Shown one piece after another: positions 1 through 10,511 of a DNA stretch of 64,000 nt. Under the pieces are notes generated by a model that searched no databases, was not told the DNA's origin, and saw only the letters and a program-made list of their open reading frames with translations. The DNA lies in contig NZ_CP170642.1 of NCBI RefSeq assembly GCF_042926695.1, positions 62,001 through 126,000 of the forward strand. The letters are read 5' to 3'. Origin of the DNA: Lonepinella koalarum (GTDB taxonomy: Bacteria; Pseudomonadota; Gammaproteobacteria; Enterobacterales; Pasteurellaceae). The translations under genes were made by a program, and so were the position numbers. Numbering within the stretch: the stretch's first letter is position 1; the number at the start of each line of letters is the position of its first letter.

Positions 1-1
1 A

Positions 2-85
2 AGTATTTTGCGAGCGGAAAAACTCAGATTAGGCTATCAAAAACAGGAAAATCAAGGCTTAATTCATGAATTACTAGCAAAATAG
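2..85 (+). CDS. gmk: Guanylate kinase, C-terminal end (partial)
   Basis: The reading frame entering from the left edge encodes 27 residues (starting SILRAEKLRLGYQ) and stops with TAG at 83-85. This basic helical tail resembles the end of bacterial guanylate kinase, which phosphorylates GMP to GDP. The usual gammaproteobacterial order gmk-rpoZ-spoT-recG supports the call. Only the tail is present, so no catalytic motif can be checked. Confidence 0.75.
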   Translation, partial: SILRAEKLRLGYQKQENQGLIHELLAK

Positions 86-149
86 TGTGCAGTTTAGTAT
101 TATGTTTGCCCTTTTATTGAAAAAATGTTAATTATTATTGGAGTAGAAT

Positions 150-416
150 ATGGCTCGTGTTACTGTACAAGATGCAGTTGAAAAAATTGGTAATCGTTTT
201 GATTTGATCTTAACAGCATCTCGTCGTGCAAGACAATTGCAGTTAAATCAGTCTGAACCTTTGGTGCCGGAAGAAAATGATAAACCTACCGTGATTGCTT
301 TAAGAGAAATTGAAAAAGGCTTGATTAATAATGAGATTATGAATGCTCAAGAACGTCAAGACGCGTTTTCTTATGGCGAAAAAGAAAATCAAGCGACAGC
401 ATTTGTAATGGAATAA
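150..416 (+). CDS. rpoZ: RNA polymerase omega subunit
   Basis: The 88-residue protein starts MARVTVQDAVEKIGNRFDLI and continues with the RRARQLQ segment typical of omega, which helps fold and assemble the beta-prime subunit and takes part in ppGpp binding. Length is normal for the family. A GGAG ribosome site lies just upstream of the ATG. It is followed 56 bp later by spoT, the usual pairing of omega with the ppGpp enzyme, and it probably shares the gmk-rpoZ-spoT-recG transcript. Confidence 0.97.
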   Translation: MARVTVQDAVEKIGNRFDLILTASRRARQLQLNQSEPLVPEENDKPTVIALREIEKGLINNEIMNAQERQDAFSYGEKENQATAFVME

Positions 417-472
417 ATGTGCTCATTTGCCATGTTATGAGGCTCGCTGTTTGAAATTTGAGATAAGTAAAT

Positions 473-2350
473 ATGCTTTATTTTGAACCGTTAGAAAAAA
501 TTATTCAGGAATATTTACCTACTGAACAAATTGAGTTAATTAAACGTGCCTTTCTTATGGCAAAAGATGGTCACCAAGGACAATTTCGTTCTAGCGGTGA
601 GCCTTATATTACCCATCCTGTGGCGGTAGCTTGCATTATTGCAGAAATGCATTTAGATCACGAAGCTGTGATGGCAGCGTTATTGCATGATGTGATCGAA
701 GATACACCTTATACGGAAGAACAGCTTACAGCCGCTTTTGGTAAAAGTGTGGCGGAAATTGTGGATGGCGTATCAAAATTAGATAAGCTCAAATTTCGTA
801 CTCGTCAGGAAGCTCAAGCGGAAAGTTTCCGTAAAATGATTTTAGCCATGACGAAAGATATTCGAGTGGTGTTAATTAAACTTGCTGACCGAACCCATAA
901 TATGCGAACGTTAGGGTCATTACGTCCCGATAAACGTCGTCGTATTGCGAAAGAAACGCTAGAAATTTATAGTCCGTTGGCTCACCGTTTAGGCATTGAA
1001 CATGTTAAAAACGAGTTGGAAGATCTCTGTTTTCAAGCTATGCACCCGCAACGTTATGCAGTGTTACAAAAAGTCATTCAACTAGCGCGCAGCCGTCATC
1101 AAGAATTAATTCAACCGATTTTAGACGAGTTACAAACTCGCTTGCAAAAAGTACCCATTGCTGCTCGTGTGTTTGGTAGGGAAAAGCCGTTGTTTTATAT
1201 TTATCAAAATATGAAACAACGAGAGCAAGAATTTCGTTCTATTTTAGATATTTATGATTTCCGTATTGTGGTCAATACAGTAGATGAATGTTATCGGACG
1301 CTTGGTATTGTGCATAGTTTATATAAACCAAGAGCCGGACAATTTAAAGACTATATTGCTGTGCCGAAAGCCAATGGTTATCAAGCCCTGCATACTTCTA
1401 CTATTGGACCGAAAGGTGTGTTAGTGGAAATCCAAATCCGTACCGAAGAAATGGATAGTATGGCGGAAATGGGGATTACCGCTCATTGGGTGTATAAAGC
1501 AGATGGCAAAAATGATACCACGACCGCTCAAATTAAAGCGCAACGCTGGTTACAAAGTTTAATTGATTTACAGCAAAGTGCGGGTAATTCTTTTGAATTT
1601 ATTGAAAGCGTGAAATCCGATTTATTTTCCCATGAAATTTATGTGTTTACGCCGAAAGGACGGATTATTGAGCTACCGCAAGGGGCGACCGCCATTGACT
1701 TTGCCTATGCGGTGCATACGGATATTGGCAATAAATGTGTGGGGGCAAAAGTTGATCGCATAGATTATCCGCTTTCTCAGCCGTTATCTTCGGGACAAAC
1801 CGTGGATATTCTTACATCAAATAAGGCAAGTCCACAAAAAAATTGGTTGAATTCTGTGGTAACGGGAAGAGCGAGATCTAAGATTCGTCAAGAGTTAAAA
1901 AGTCTTGAAGATCAGACCGCAGTTTCGTTTCAATCTAGCAAAGTACGTATTTTAGCAAATTGTTGTCATCCGGTTTGGGGAGATCCGATTTGTGCTTATG
2001 AAGATGAACATAATAGATTGGTTATTCATCATAAAAGTTGTGCGACCTTAACTTGTCATCAAGGGCATTTTTCGGTGGTTGATTGGGTTGATTATGTGAC
2101 CAATCAGAATTTTGAAGTGGAATTACGGATTGAAATGCGAGAACAGCAAGCGCTCGGTTTAATCATCGCTGCATTAGCAGTGATGCAAAGTCAGTTGCAT
2201 AGTGTTTGGACCGAAGAAGACGGTCAGAGTAGCTTTGCAATATTAGTACTAACCACGCAAAATACTAAACATTTAGCTAAAATTATCCGTAAACTGCAAC
2301 ATGTTGCTGGTGTTGTTCGTGTTGAACGTAATATCAATGCGTTATCCTAA
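473..2350 (+). CDS. spoT: Bifunctional (p)ppGpp synthetase/hydrolase SpoT, lacking the central helical region
   Basis: This enzyme makes and degrades the stringent-response alarmone (p)ppGpp. The N-terminal HD hydrolase domain carries HD at residues 72-73 followed by VIED. The synthetase-like domain, with YIAVPKANGYQALHTS, follows, then a TGS domain at about 389-450 and a C-terminal ACT domain. At 625 residues it is clearly shorter than E. coli SpoT (702). The helical segment between TGS and the conserved-cysteine module is almost gone: ARSKIRQELKSL is followed within about 20 residues by the ANCCHP motif. The reading frame is intact across the junction. recG follows with a one-base overlap. 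Confidence 0.95.
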   Translation: MLYFEPLEKIIQEYLPTEQIELIKRAFLMAKDGHQGQFRSSGEPYITHPVAVACIIAEMHLDHEAVMAALLHDVIEDTPYTEEQLTAAFGKSVAEIVDGVSKLDKLKFRTRQEAQAESFRKMILAMTKDIRVVLIKLADRTHNMRTLGSLRPDKRRRIAKETLEIYSPLAHRLGIEHVKNELEDLCFQAMHPQRYAVLQKVIQLARSRHQELIQPILDELQTRLQKVPIAARVFGREKPLFYIYQNMKQREQEFRSILDIYDFRIVVNTVDECYRTLGIVHSLYKPRAGQFKDYIAVPKANGYQALHTSTIGPKGVLVEIQIRTEEMDSMAEMGITAHWVYKADGKNDTTTAQIKAQRWLQSLIDLQQSAGNSFEFIESVKSDLFSHEIYVFTPKGRIIELPQGATAIDFAYAVHTDIGNKCVGAKVDRIDYPLSQPLSSGQTVDILTSNKASPQKNWLNSVVTGRARSKIRQELKSLEDQTAVSFQSSKVRILANCCHPVWGDPICAYEDEHNRLVIHHKSCATLTCHQGHFSVVDWVDYVTNQNFEVELRIEMREQQALGLIIAALAVMQSQLHSVWTEEDGQSSFAILVLTTQNTKHLAKIIRKLQHVAGVVRVERNINALS

Positions 2351-4434
2351 TGATGAGCTTGCAATTGCTTGATGCTGTTCCACTTACTACCTTATCGGGT
2401 GTTGGAACAGCAGTTTCTATCAAATTAAGCCGTCTTGGGATCAATAATTTACAGGATCTGTTATTTCATTTACCCACTCGTTATGAAGATCGCACCCACA
2501 TTACCCCCATTGCCGATCTTCGCCCTGAACAATATGCGACTATTGAAGGCGTGGTGCAAACTTGCGAGGTGCAGTTTGGTCGCCGTCCTATTTTAACCGT
2601 AATCCTATCAGACGGTACATCTAAAATCATGTTGCGTTTTTTCAATTTCAACGCTGGAATGAAAAACAGCTTTCAACTGGGTAGCCGTGTCAAAGCCTTT
2701 GGCGAAGTGAAACGTGGGCGGTTTATGGCTGAAATTCATCATCCCGAATACCAGATTATTCGAGATAATCAGCCGTTGCAATTAGATGAAACACTTACGC
2801 CGATTTATGCCACGACTGAAGGGCTAAAACAAACTTCCTTACGTAAACTCACTGATCAAGCTCTTGAATTATTGGATAAAATTCAAATTGTTGAGATTTT
2901 GCCTAATGAATTTAATCCTAATCCTTTTAGTTTAAAAGATGCCATTCGCTTTTTACATCGTCCACCGCCGGATATTTCGTTAGAAATGCTAGAAAAGGGG
3001 CAACACCCAGCCCAAGTGCGATTAATTTTTGAAGAATTATTGGCGCATAATTTGGCAATGCAAAAAGTCCGTTTGGGGACGCAACAACATTATGCTTTGC
3101 CGTTGCACTATTATACCGATTTAAAACAACGATTTTTAGCACAATTACCGTTTCAGCCGACTAACGCTCAACAGCGAGTGACGGCGGATATTGAACAAGA
3201 TTTAGCCTTAGATCACCCCATGATGCGATTAGTGCAAGGCGATGTAGGATCGGGCAAAACCTTAGTGGCAGCTCTTGCTGCTTTGTTGGCAATTGATAAT
3301 GGTAAACAGGTAGCGTTAATGGCACCCACAGAAATCTTAGCCGAACAACACGCCCAAAATTTCCGCCGTTGGTTTGAACCGTTAGGTATTGAAGTGGGTT
3401 GGTTAGCCGGCAAGGTGAAAGGCAAAGCTCGCACTGCAGAACTTGAGAAAATCCAAACAGGGGTGGTGCAAATGGTGGTGGGAACGCACGCTTTATTTCA
3501 ACAGGATGTAGAATTTGCCAACTTAGCCTTAGTAATTATTGATGAACAACATCGTTTCGGCGTGCATCAACGCCTAATGTTGCGAGAAAAAGGCGAAAAA
3601 GCGGGCTTTTATCCGCACCAGTTAATTATGACGGCGACCCCGATTCCGAGAACGCTGGCAATGACGGTGTATGCGGATCTTGACACCTCCATTATTGACG
3701 AACTGCCCCCAGGGAGAACGCCAATTACCACGGTCGTGATGTCCGAAGAACGCCGAGCGGAAATTGTGGCACGGGTGCATCATGCCTGTACGGCAGAAAA
3801 ACGCCAAGCCTATTGGGTCTGTACCCTGATTGATGAAAGCGAAGTATTAGAAGCCCAAGCAGCCGAAGCCATTGCGGAAGATTTGCGGAATGCCTTGCCA
3901 CAATTGCGTATTGGCTTAGTGCACGGACGCTTAAAACCAGCGGAAAAACAAGGGATTATGCAATCGTTCAAAGAGGCGGAATTGGATTTGTTGGTGGCAA
4001 CCACGGTGATTGAAGTGGGGGTAGATGTCCCCAATGCGAGTCTGATGATTATTGAAAATGCCGAACGTTTGGGATTGTCGCAGTTGCACCAATTGCGTGG
4101 GCGAGTGGGGCGTGGTAGCACCGCTTCGTTTTGCGTGCTAATGTATAAACCGCCGTTGGGCAAAATTTCGCAAAAACGCCTGCAAGTGTTGCGAGATAGC
4201 CAAGATGGCTTTGTGATTTCCGAACGTGATCTAGAAATTAGGGGGCCGGGGGAAGTGCTAGGCACTAAACAAACCGGTGTAGCGGAATTTAAAGTAGCCA
4301 ATTTAATGCGAGATCGCAAGATGATCCCGACGGTGCAACATTATGCCAAACAACTGATTGTGAAATACCCCGATGTGGCAGATGCCTTGATTAAACGCTG
4401 GTTAAATAATAAAGAAATATATAGTAACGCTTAA
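2350..4434 (+). CDS. recG: ATP-dependent DNA helicase RecG
   Basis: RecG remodels stalled replication forks and branch-migrates Holliday junctions. The 694-residue protein has the N-terminal wedge/OB domain, then two helicase lobes with the Walker A motif GDVGSGKT, the DEQH box in IIDEQHRFG, the TATPIPRT motif and the QLRGRVGRG motif. Length is normal for the family. The ATG at 2350 overlaps the last base of the spoT stop codon, so translation is probably coupled; a second ATG follows directly and could also serve. Confidence 0.97.
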   Translation: MMSLQLLDAVPLTTLSGVGTAVSIKLSRLGINNLQDLLFHLPTRYEDRTHITPIADLRPEQYATIEGVVQTCEVQFGRRPILTVILSDGTSKIMLRFFNFNAGMKNSFQLGSRVKAFGEVKRGRFMAEIHHPEYQIIRDNQPLQLDETLTPIYATTEGLKQTSLRKLTDQALELLDKIQIVEILPNEFNPNPFSLKDAIRFLHRPPPDISLEMLEKGQHPAQVRLIFEELLAHNLAMQKVRLGTQQHYALPLHYYTDLKQRFLAQLPFQPTNAQQRVTADIEQDLALDHPMMRLVQGDVGSGKTLVAALAALLAIDNGKQVALMAPTEILAEQHAQNFRRWFEPLGIEVGWLAGKVKGKARTAELEKIQTGVVQMVVGTHALFQQDVEFANLALVIIDEQHRFGVHQRLMLREKGEKAGFYPHQLIMTATPIPRTLAMTVYADLDTSIIDELPPGRTPITTVVMSEERRAEIVARVHHACTAEKRQAYWVCTLIDESEVLEAQAAEAIAEDLRNALPQLRIGLVHGRLKPAEKQGIMQSFKEAELDLLVATTVIEVGVDVPNASLMIIENAERLGLSQLHQLRGRVGRGSTASFCVLMYKPPLGKISQKRLQVLRDSQDGFVISERDLEIRGPGEVLGTKQTGVAEFKVANLMRDRKMIPTVQHYAKQLIVKYPDVADALIKRWLNNKEIYSNA

Positions 4435-4460
4435 AGTGCGGTGCTTTTTGAGGCGATTTT

Positions 4461-5240
4461 ATGACAACGATACTTTTATATGATTCAGGCATGGGTGGTT
4501 TAACTATCTATGATGCCGTGCGTGAGCGTTTTCCCAATGCACGCTATTTGTATTGCTTGGACAACGCCTTTTTTCCCTATTCGGAAAAATCCACGCCCTT
4601 ATTAATTGAGCGTGCGGAAAAAATCGTGGGGAGATTAGCCGAGCAATTTACCATTGATATGGCTGTGGTGGCGTGCAATACTGCCAGCACAGTGGTATTG
4701 CCAGCCTTACGAGCCAAATTTGCTTTTCCCGTGGTAGGAACAGTGCCTGCTATCAAGCCTGCTGCCAAATTATCGCAAACAAAAGTCATTGGCTTATTGG
4801 CGACCAAAGGCACGGTAGAGCGAGCTTATGTAAAAGAGCTGATTGAAAAATATGCTCAGGATTGCATCGTAGAAAAAATCGGTTCAACGGCGTTGGTGGA
4901 AATGGCAGAGCAAAAGCAGCAAACGGGCAAATTGGATTTAGCCCGTTTAGCCAATGAAATAAAACCTTGGCAAAAAAACACCGCACTTGATACGGTGATT
5001 TTAGGTTGTACGCATTTTCCTTTGGTGAAAGAGGAATTACAGCAATTATTACCGCAAGTGAAATACTTCGTTGATCCCGCAGAAGGCATAGCCAATCGCG
5101 TAGCGAGTTTATTGCCTGATGTAGATGATGAACAAGCTGAAAATTTAGCCTTTTGCACCCAAAGACCAATAGATTTTGAACAGAAAGAAAAGGTGTTAAA
5201 GGATTGGGGTTTTAGTCGTCTTATACAGCTTGACGTTTAA
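4461..5240 (+). CDS. murI: Glutamate racemase
   Basis: MurI converts L-glutamate to D-glutamate for peptidoglycan. The 259-residue protein has the family motifs DSGMGGL near the N-terminus, the first catalytic cysteine in VACNTAST and the second in LGCTHFPL. An AAGTGCGGT uptake signal lies in the 26-bp gap after recG. The gene is the last before the rRNA operon. The N-terminus is shorter than in E. coli MurI but typical of Pasteurellaceae. Confidence 0.95.
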   Translation: MTTILLYDSGMGGLTIYDAVRERFPNARYLYCLDNAFFPYSEKSTPLLIERAEKIVGRLAEQFTIDMAVVACNTASTVVLPALRAKFAFPVVGTVPAIKPAAKLSQTKVIGLLATKGTVERAYVKELIEKYAQDCIVEKIGSTALVEMAEQKQQTGKLDLARLANEIKPWQKNTALDTVILGCTHFPLVKEELQQLLPQVKYFVDPAEGIANRVASLLPDVDDEQAENLAFCTQRPIDFEQKEKVLKDWGFSRLIQLDV

Positions 5241-5286
5241 AATATAAACACTCAAACAAGATTTTACATTTTTTGCAAAAAAACAC

Positions 5287-5314
5287 TTGCAAAGGATTCT
5301 AAGATCTCTATAAT
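5287..5314 (+). promoter_or_regulatory. rRNA operon promoter
   Basis: A TTGCAA -35 box (5287-5292) and a perfect TATAAT -10 box (5309-5314) are 16 bp apart and followed by a GC-rich discriminator ACGCCCC. The short spacer and GC-rich discriminator are the signature of stringently controlled rRNA promoters. Upstream sequence from about 5241 is A/T-rich and could act as an UP element. Confidence 0.85.
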
Positions 5315-5545
5315 ACGCCCCACACAACGACACGCTGTTGTGAAAATTGAAAATCAAACAGTGTGTCGTTTTATTTTCGCTTTAAAATAGCGATTTGTTC
5401 TTTAAAAATTTATCAGACAATCTGTGTGGGCACTTGTTGATTGATTTCGGTTTAAAAAATTTTAAAAACTTGAAGTCTTAATAGGTGCTTAACTTAAAAT
5501 TCATTAAATGATTTGAAGCAAGCAGTTTATTGAGCGATCGAACTT
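5315..5545 (+). other. rRNA leader with boxA and 16S processing stem
   Basis: The leader holds a boxA-like antitermination element TGTTCTTTAAAA at 5396-5407. It also holds the 5' strand of the 16S processing stem at 5417-5436, which pairs with 7173-7192 after the 16S gene with few mismatches, the expected RNase III substrate. An upstream hairpin pairs AACGACAC with GTGTCGTT. No protein gene is present. Confidence 0.75.
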
Positions 5546-7089
<1,544 letters not shown>

Positions 7090-7091
7090 TA

Positions 7092-7297
7092 TCAGTGGTC
7101 AGATAACAGGTGTCAGATGGCAGTGAGCTGATTTGACTTTGTTATTGATACCCAAGAAACTTGAAGCGATAGCAAGTGTTCACACAGATTGTTTGATAGA
7201 ACGATGAAAGCAAGTATATTTCAGAAGAAATAATTGTGATGAGAAGTTAGGGTGTTCAGTTTTTTCTGTCATCTGTCTTCTGTCATCCGTCTTCTGA
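7092..7297 (+). repeat. Facing pair of 32-bp rrn-associated arms, pair 1 (16S to tRNA-Ile)
   Basis: The left arm is 7092-7123 and the right arm is 7266-7297 in inverted orientation. Both are built from iterated TCAGAT(G/A)(G/A)CAG units. The 142-bp interior contains the 3' strand of the 16S processing stem (7173-7192). The same 32-bp arm recurs as facing pairs at five other positions in the operon. Confidence 0.85.
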
Positions 7298-7304
7298 ACC
7301 CTGC

Positions 7305-7381
<77 letters not shown>

Positions 7382-7384
7382 CTT

Positions 7385-7481
7385 TCAGATGTCAGAAGAC
7401 AGAAGTCAGATGGCAGAGAAAGTAAACGTAGGGAACAGAAACAGCAACACTGTCATCTGACACCTGTTATCTGTTATCTGA
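7385..7481 (+). repeat. Facing pair of 32-bp arms, pair 2 (between the two tRNA genes)
   Basis: The left arm 7385-7416 and the inverted right arm 7450-7481 fill almost the whole gap between tRNA-Ile and tRNA-Ala, separated by only 33 bp. The right arm ends two bases before the tRNA-Ala gene. The arms can pair into a long hairpin in the precursor RNA. Confidence 0.85.
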
Positions 7482-7483
7482 AT

Positions 7484-7559
7484 GGGGATATAGCTCAGCT
7501 GGGAGAGCGCCTGCCTTGCACGCAGGAGGTCAGCGGTTCGATCCCGCTTATCTCCACCA
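7484..7559 (+). tRNA. alaT: tRNA-Ala (TGC anticodon)
   Basis: A 76-nt cloverleaf runs from GGGGATATAGCTC to TCTCCACCA with the anticodon loop CTTGCAC and a standard T arm. It is the second spacer tRNA, as in the Ile-Ala class of rRNA operons. Confidence 0.98.
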
Positions 7560-7908
7560 AAACTTGTTGGTCATCATTGTTAAGCGAATTGTAGGGGCGT
7601 ATTGCATACGCCCTAGTGGAAACAGTTAATTTAACAATGATGATAGGCGCAAGCCGAAATCGTTAATGTTCTTTAAAAATTTGGAAACAAGCTGAAAACA
7701 GAGTTCAGATAACAGTGGTCAGGTAACAGTAATGTTACTGATAATTGTTAGATGACTCAACGTTTGAGTAAAAATCTTGTGTGAACAAAAGCACACAAGT
7801 CTAGTTATTAAAATCAACCTAAAGTAAGCAGGTTAAAGATAGAAAAGGTATCAGGCTGTCGTCTGAACCCTGTCATCTGAAACCTGTACAGAGCACTTCA
7901 GGTTGTAT
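7560..7908 (+). other. 16S-23S spacer, tRNA-Ala to 23S: boxA and 23S processing stem
   Basis: A second boxA-like element TGTTCTTTAAAA is at 7667-7678. The 5' strand of the 23S processing stem at about 7893-7908 pairs with about 11435-11450 beyond the 23S gene. Between these lies the third pair of 32-bp arms. No protein gene is present. Confidence 0.75.
7698..7887 (+). repeat. Facing pair of 32-bp arms, pair 3 (tRNA-Ala to 23S spacer)
   Basis: The left arm is 7698-7729 and the inverted right arm is 7856-7887, enclosing 126 bp of spacer. The left arm is the most diverged of the set but keeps the TCAGATAACAG and GTAACAG cores. The pair lies between boxA and the base of the 23S processing stem. 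Confidence 0.8.
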
Positions 7909-8449
7909 GGTTAAGTGACTAAGCGTACACGGTGGATGCCTAGGCAATCAGAGGCGAAGAAGGACGTGCTAATCTGCGAAAAGCTTGGATGAGTTGATAA
8001 GAAGCGTTTAATCCAAGATATCCGAATGGGGAAACCCAGTAGATGAAGAATCTACTATCGTTATTTGAATACATAGAATAACGAGGCAAACCGGGAGAAC
8101 TGAAACATCTAAGTACCCCGAGGAAAAGAAATCAACCGAGATTCCGTGAGTAGCGGCGAGCGAAAGTGGAAGAGCCAGTGAGTAATAGCAGTAAAATTAA
8201 GAGAATGAGCTGGGAAGCTCAACCGTAGGGGGTGATAGTCCCGTATCTGAAAATTTTATTGTGGTACTAAGCTAACAACAAGTAGGGCGGGACACGTGAT
8301 ATCCTGTTTGAAGATGGGGGGACCATCCTCCAAGGCTAAATACTCCTGATTGACCGATAGTGAACCAGTACTGTGAAGGAAAGGCGAAAAGAACCCCAGT
8401 GAGGGGAGTGAAATAGAACCTGAAACCGTGTACGTACAAGCAGTGGGAG

Positions 8450-8609
8450 CTCCGTCACTTAATGATTTTCAATCATTAAGTGACTTCGCGGAAGTCAGAT
8501 GACAGACGGCAGACGGCAGATGGCAGTAGGAATAGAGCTGTAATCTGAAACCTGTCATCTGACACCTGAAACGGAGTCAGTTAATGGCGAAAGCCATTAA
8601 GTGACGGAG
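8450..8609 (+). other. 23S intervening sequence in helix 25 (no ORF)
   Basis: The short helix 25 hairpin of E. coli is replaced by a long stem: 8450-8464 pairs perfectly with 8595-8609. Inside are a perfect hairpin CACTTAATGATT/AATCATTAAGTG (8456-8482), a second perfect hairpin TTAATGGC/GCCATTAA (8581-8600), and pair 4 of the 32-bp arms. Long stems of this kind are cut out by RNase III in related species; excision here is inferred. Confidence 0.85.
8495..8569 (+). repeat. Facing pair of 32-bp arms, pair 4 (inside the helix 25 insertion)
   Basis: The left arm is 8495-8526 and the inverted right arm is 8538-8569, with only 11 bp between them, the shortest interior in the family. The left arm contains iterated GACGGCAG units, suggesting local slippage. 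Confidence 0.85.
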
Positions 8610-9030
8610 TGACCGCGTACCTTTTGTATAATGGGTCAGCGACTTATATTTTGTAGCGAGGTTAACTTAAATCAGGTAGCCGAAGGGAAACCGAGTCTTA
8701 ACTGGGCGGTGAGTTGCAAGGTATAGACCCGAAACCCGGTGATCTAGCCATGGGCAGGTTGAAGGTTGGGTAACACTAACTGGAGGACCGAACCGACTAA
8801 TGTTGAAAAATTAGCGGATGACTTGTGGCTGGGGGTGAAAGGCCAATCAAACCGGGAGATAGCTGGTTCTCCCCGAAATCTATTTAGGTAGAGCCTTATG
8901 TGAATACCTTCGGGGGTAGAGCACTGTTTCGGCTAGGGGTCCATCCCGGATTACCAACCCGATGCAAACTGCGAATACCGAAGAGTAATGCATAGGAGAC
9001 ACACGGTGGGTGCTAACGTCCATCGTGAAG

Positions 9031-9063
<33 letters not shown>

Positions 9064-9110
9064 AAAGTCTATATTAAGTGGGAAACGAAGTGGGAAGGCT
9101 TAGACAGCTA

Positions 9111-9142
<32 letters not shown>

Positions 9143-9223
9143 GAAAGCGTAATAGCTCACTAGTCGAGTCGGCCTGCGCGGAAGATGTAACGGGGCTAAA
9201 ATATAGCACCGAAGCTGCGGCTT

Positions 9224-9646
9224 TCAGGGGTCAGATTACAGGAGTCAGATAACAGTATGGTAATGAAATTTGAAGATTTGCAAGTGTTTCAAAGAAGTTA
9301 TAAGGTTTCTTTAGAATTGCATAAGGCAAGTTTAGATTTTCCAAAGCATGAGCAATATGGTTTAGCAGACCAAATAAGAAGAGCAAGCAAAAGTATTTGT
9401 GCAAATATAGCAGAAGGTTTTGCGAGAAAACGCTCTCAGGCTGATTTTAATCGTTTTATCGGAATGGCAATAGGCAGTGCTGATGAAATGAGAGTATGGT
9501 TAAGATACTGTTTAGACTTAGGTTATATAGCGGAGCAACAATGGCAAAGATGGCGTAATGAATACGAAGAAATTGCAAAAATGTTGCAAGGTTTAGGTAA
9601 GTTGGTAGATAAAACTGCCGTCTGAAACCTGTAATCTGACCCCTGA
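9224..9646 (+). other. 23S intervening sequence in helix 45, bounded by 32-bp arms (pair 5), with ORF
   Basis: This insertion begins and ends exactly with 32-bp arms at 9224-9255 and 9615-9646. Their outer 19 bp are perfect inverted repeats, so the RNA forms a strong stem at the helix 45 site. The interior of 359 bp is almost entirely the IVS protein ORF. Flanking 23S sequence (AGCTGCGGC on the left, GGGTAGGGGAGCGTT on the right) joins up as in uninterrupted genes. RNase III removal during maturation is expected from relatives. Confidence 0.93.
9257..9625 (+). CDS. 23S rRNA intervening-sequence protein (four-helix bundle)
   Basis: The 122-residue protein (starting MVMKFEDLQVFQRSYKVSLE) matches the 23S rRNA IVS protein family, with the conserved FEDLxVxQ start, the LADQIRRASKSICANIAEGFAR centre and a final helix around LGKLVDK. 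Family members form four-helix bundles that assemble into pentamers; their function is unknown. An AGGAG 12 bp upstream favours the ATG at 9257; the ATG at 9263 fits family starts equally well. The ORF is transcribed inside pre-23S RNA and its last codons overlap the right 32-bp arm, so arm and protein end evolve together. Confidence 0.93.
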   Translation: MVMKFEDLQVFQRSYKVSLELHKASLDFPKHEQYGLADQIRRASKSICANIAEGFARKRSQADFNRFIGMAIGSADEMRVWLRYCLDLGYIAEQQWQRWRNEYEEIAKMLQGLGKLVDKTAV

Positions 9647-10335
9647 CAGGGTAGGGGAGCGTTGTGTAAGCGGAAGAAGGTGAGTCGAGAGGTTTGCTGG
9701 ACGTATCACAAGTGCGAATGCTGACATAAGTAACGATAAAACGAGTGAAAAACTCGTTCGCCGGAAGACCAAGGGTTCCTGTCCAACGTTAATCGGGGCA
9801 GGGTGAGTCGGCCCCTAAGGCGAGGCTGAAAAGCGTAGTCGATGGGAAACGGGTTAATATTCCCGTACTTGGTAAAGTTGCGATGTGGGGACGGAGTAGG
9901 TTAGGTTAGCGTACTGTTGGATATGTACGTTTAAGCGTGTAGGTGGGGGGATTTAGGCAAATCCGAATCCCTATTCAACACTAAGGCGTGATGACGATTT
10001 CCCAAGGGAAAGAAGTAATCGATACCACACTTCCAGGAAAAGCCACTAAGCGAAAGACTTTACTAAACCGTACTGAAAACCGACACAGGTGGTCAGGTAG
10101 AGAATACTCAGGCGCTTGAGAGAACTCGGGTGAAGGAACTAGGCAAAATAGCACCGTAACTTCGGGAGAAGGTGCGCCGGCGTAGATTGTAGTCTTTTAC
10201 AGATGAAGGTTGAACCGGTCGAAGTGACCCGCTGGCTGCAACTGTTTATTAAAAACACAGCACTCTGCAAACACGAAAGTGGACGTATAGGGTGTGATGC
10301 CTGCCCGGTGCTGGAAGGTTAATTGATGAGTGTTA

Positions 10336-10407
10336 CCCCTCACCTAGATTTATTTGCAAAATCTAGGTAAAAAAAGACCGCACTTAAGAGTAAATCTAGG
10401 TGAGGGG
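10336..10407 (+). other. Expansion of 23S helix 68 with an embedded uptake signal
   Basis: In E. coli the tip of helix 68 is a short stem. Here 10336-10352 pairs perfectly over 17 bp with 10391-10407 and encloses a 38-nt loop. The loop holds ACCGCACTT (10377-10385), the reverse complement of the Haemophilus-type uptake signal. A competing inner hairpin CCTAGATTT/AAAATCTAGG is also possible. It carries no 32-bp arms, so its origin differs from the other two insertions. Confidence 0.85.
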
Positions 10408-10429
10408 GAAGCTCCTGATCGAAGCCCCA

Positions 10430-10511
<82 letters not shown>

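Noticed and set aside
3810..4319. 169-codon minus-strand ORF within recG
   Set aside because: Antisense to conserved helicase motifs and without a ribosome site.
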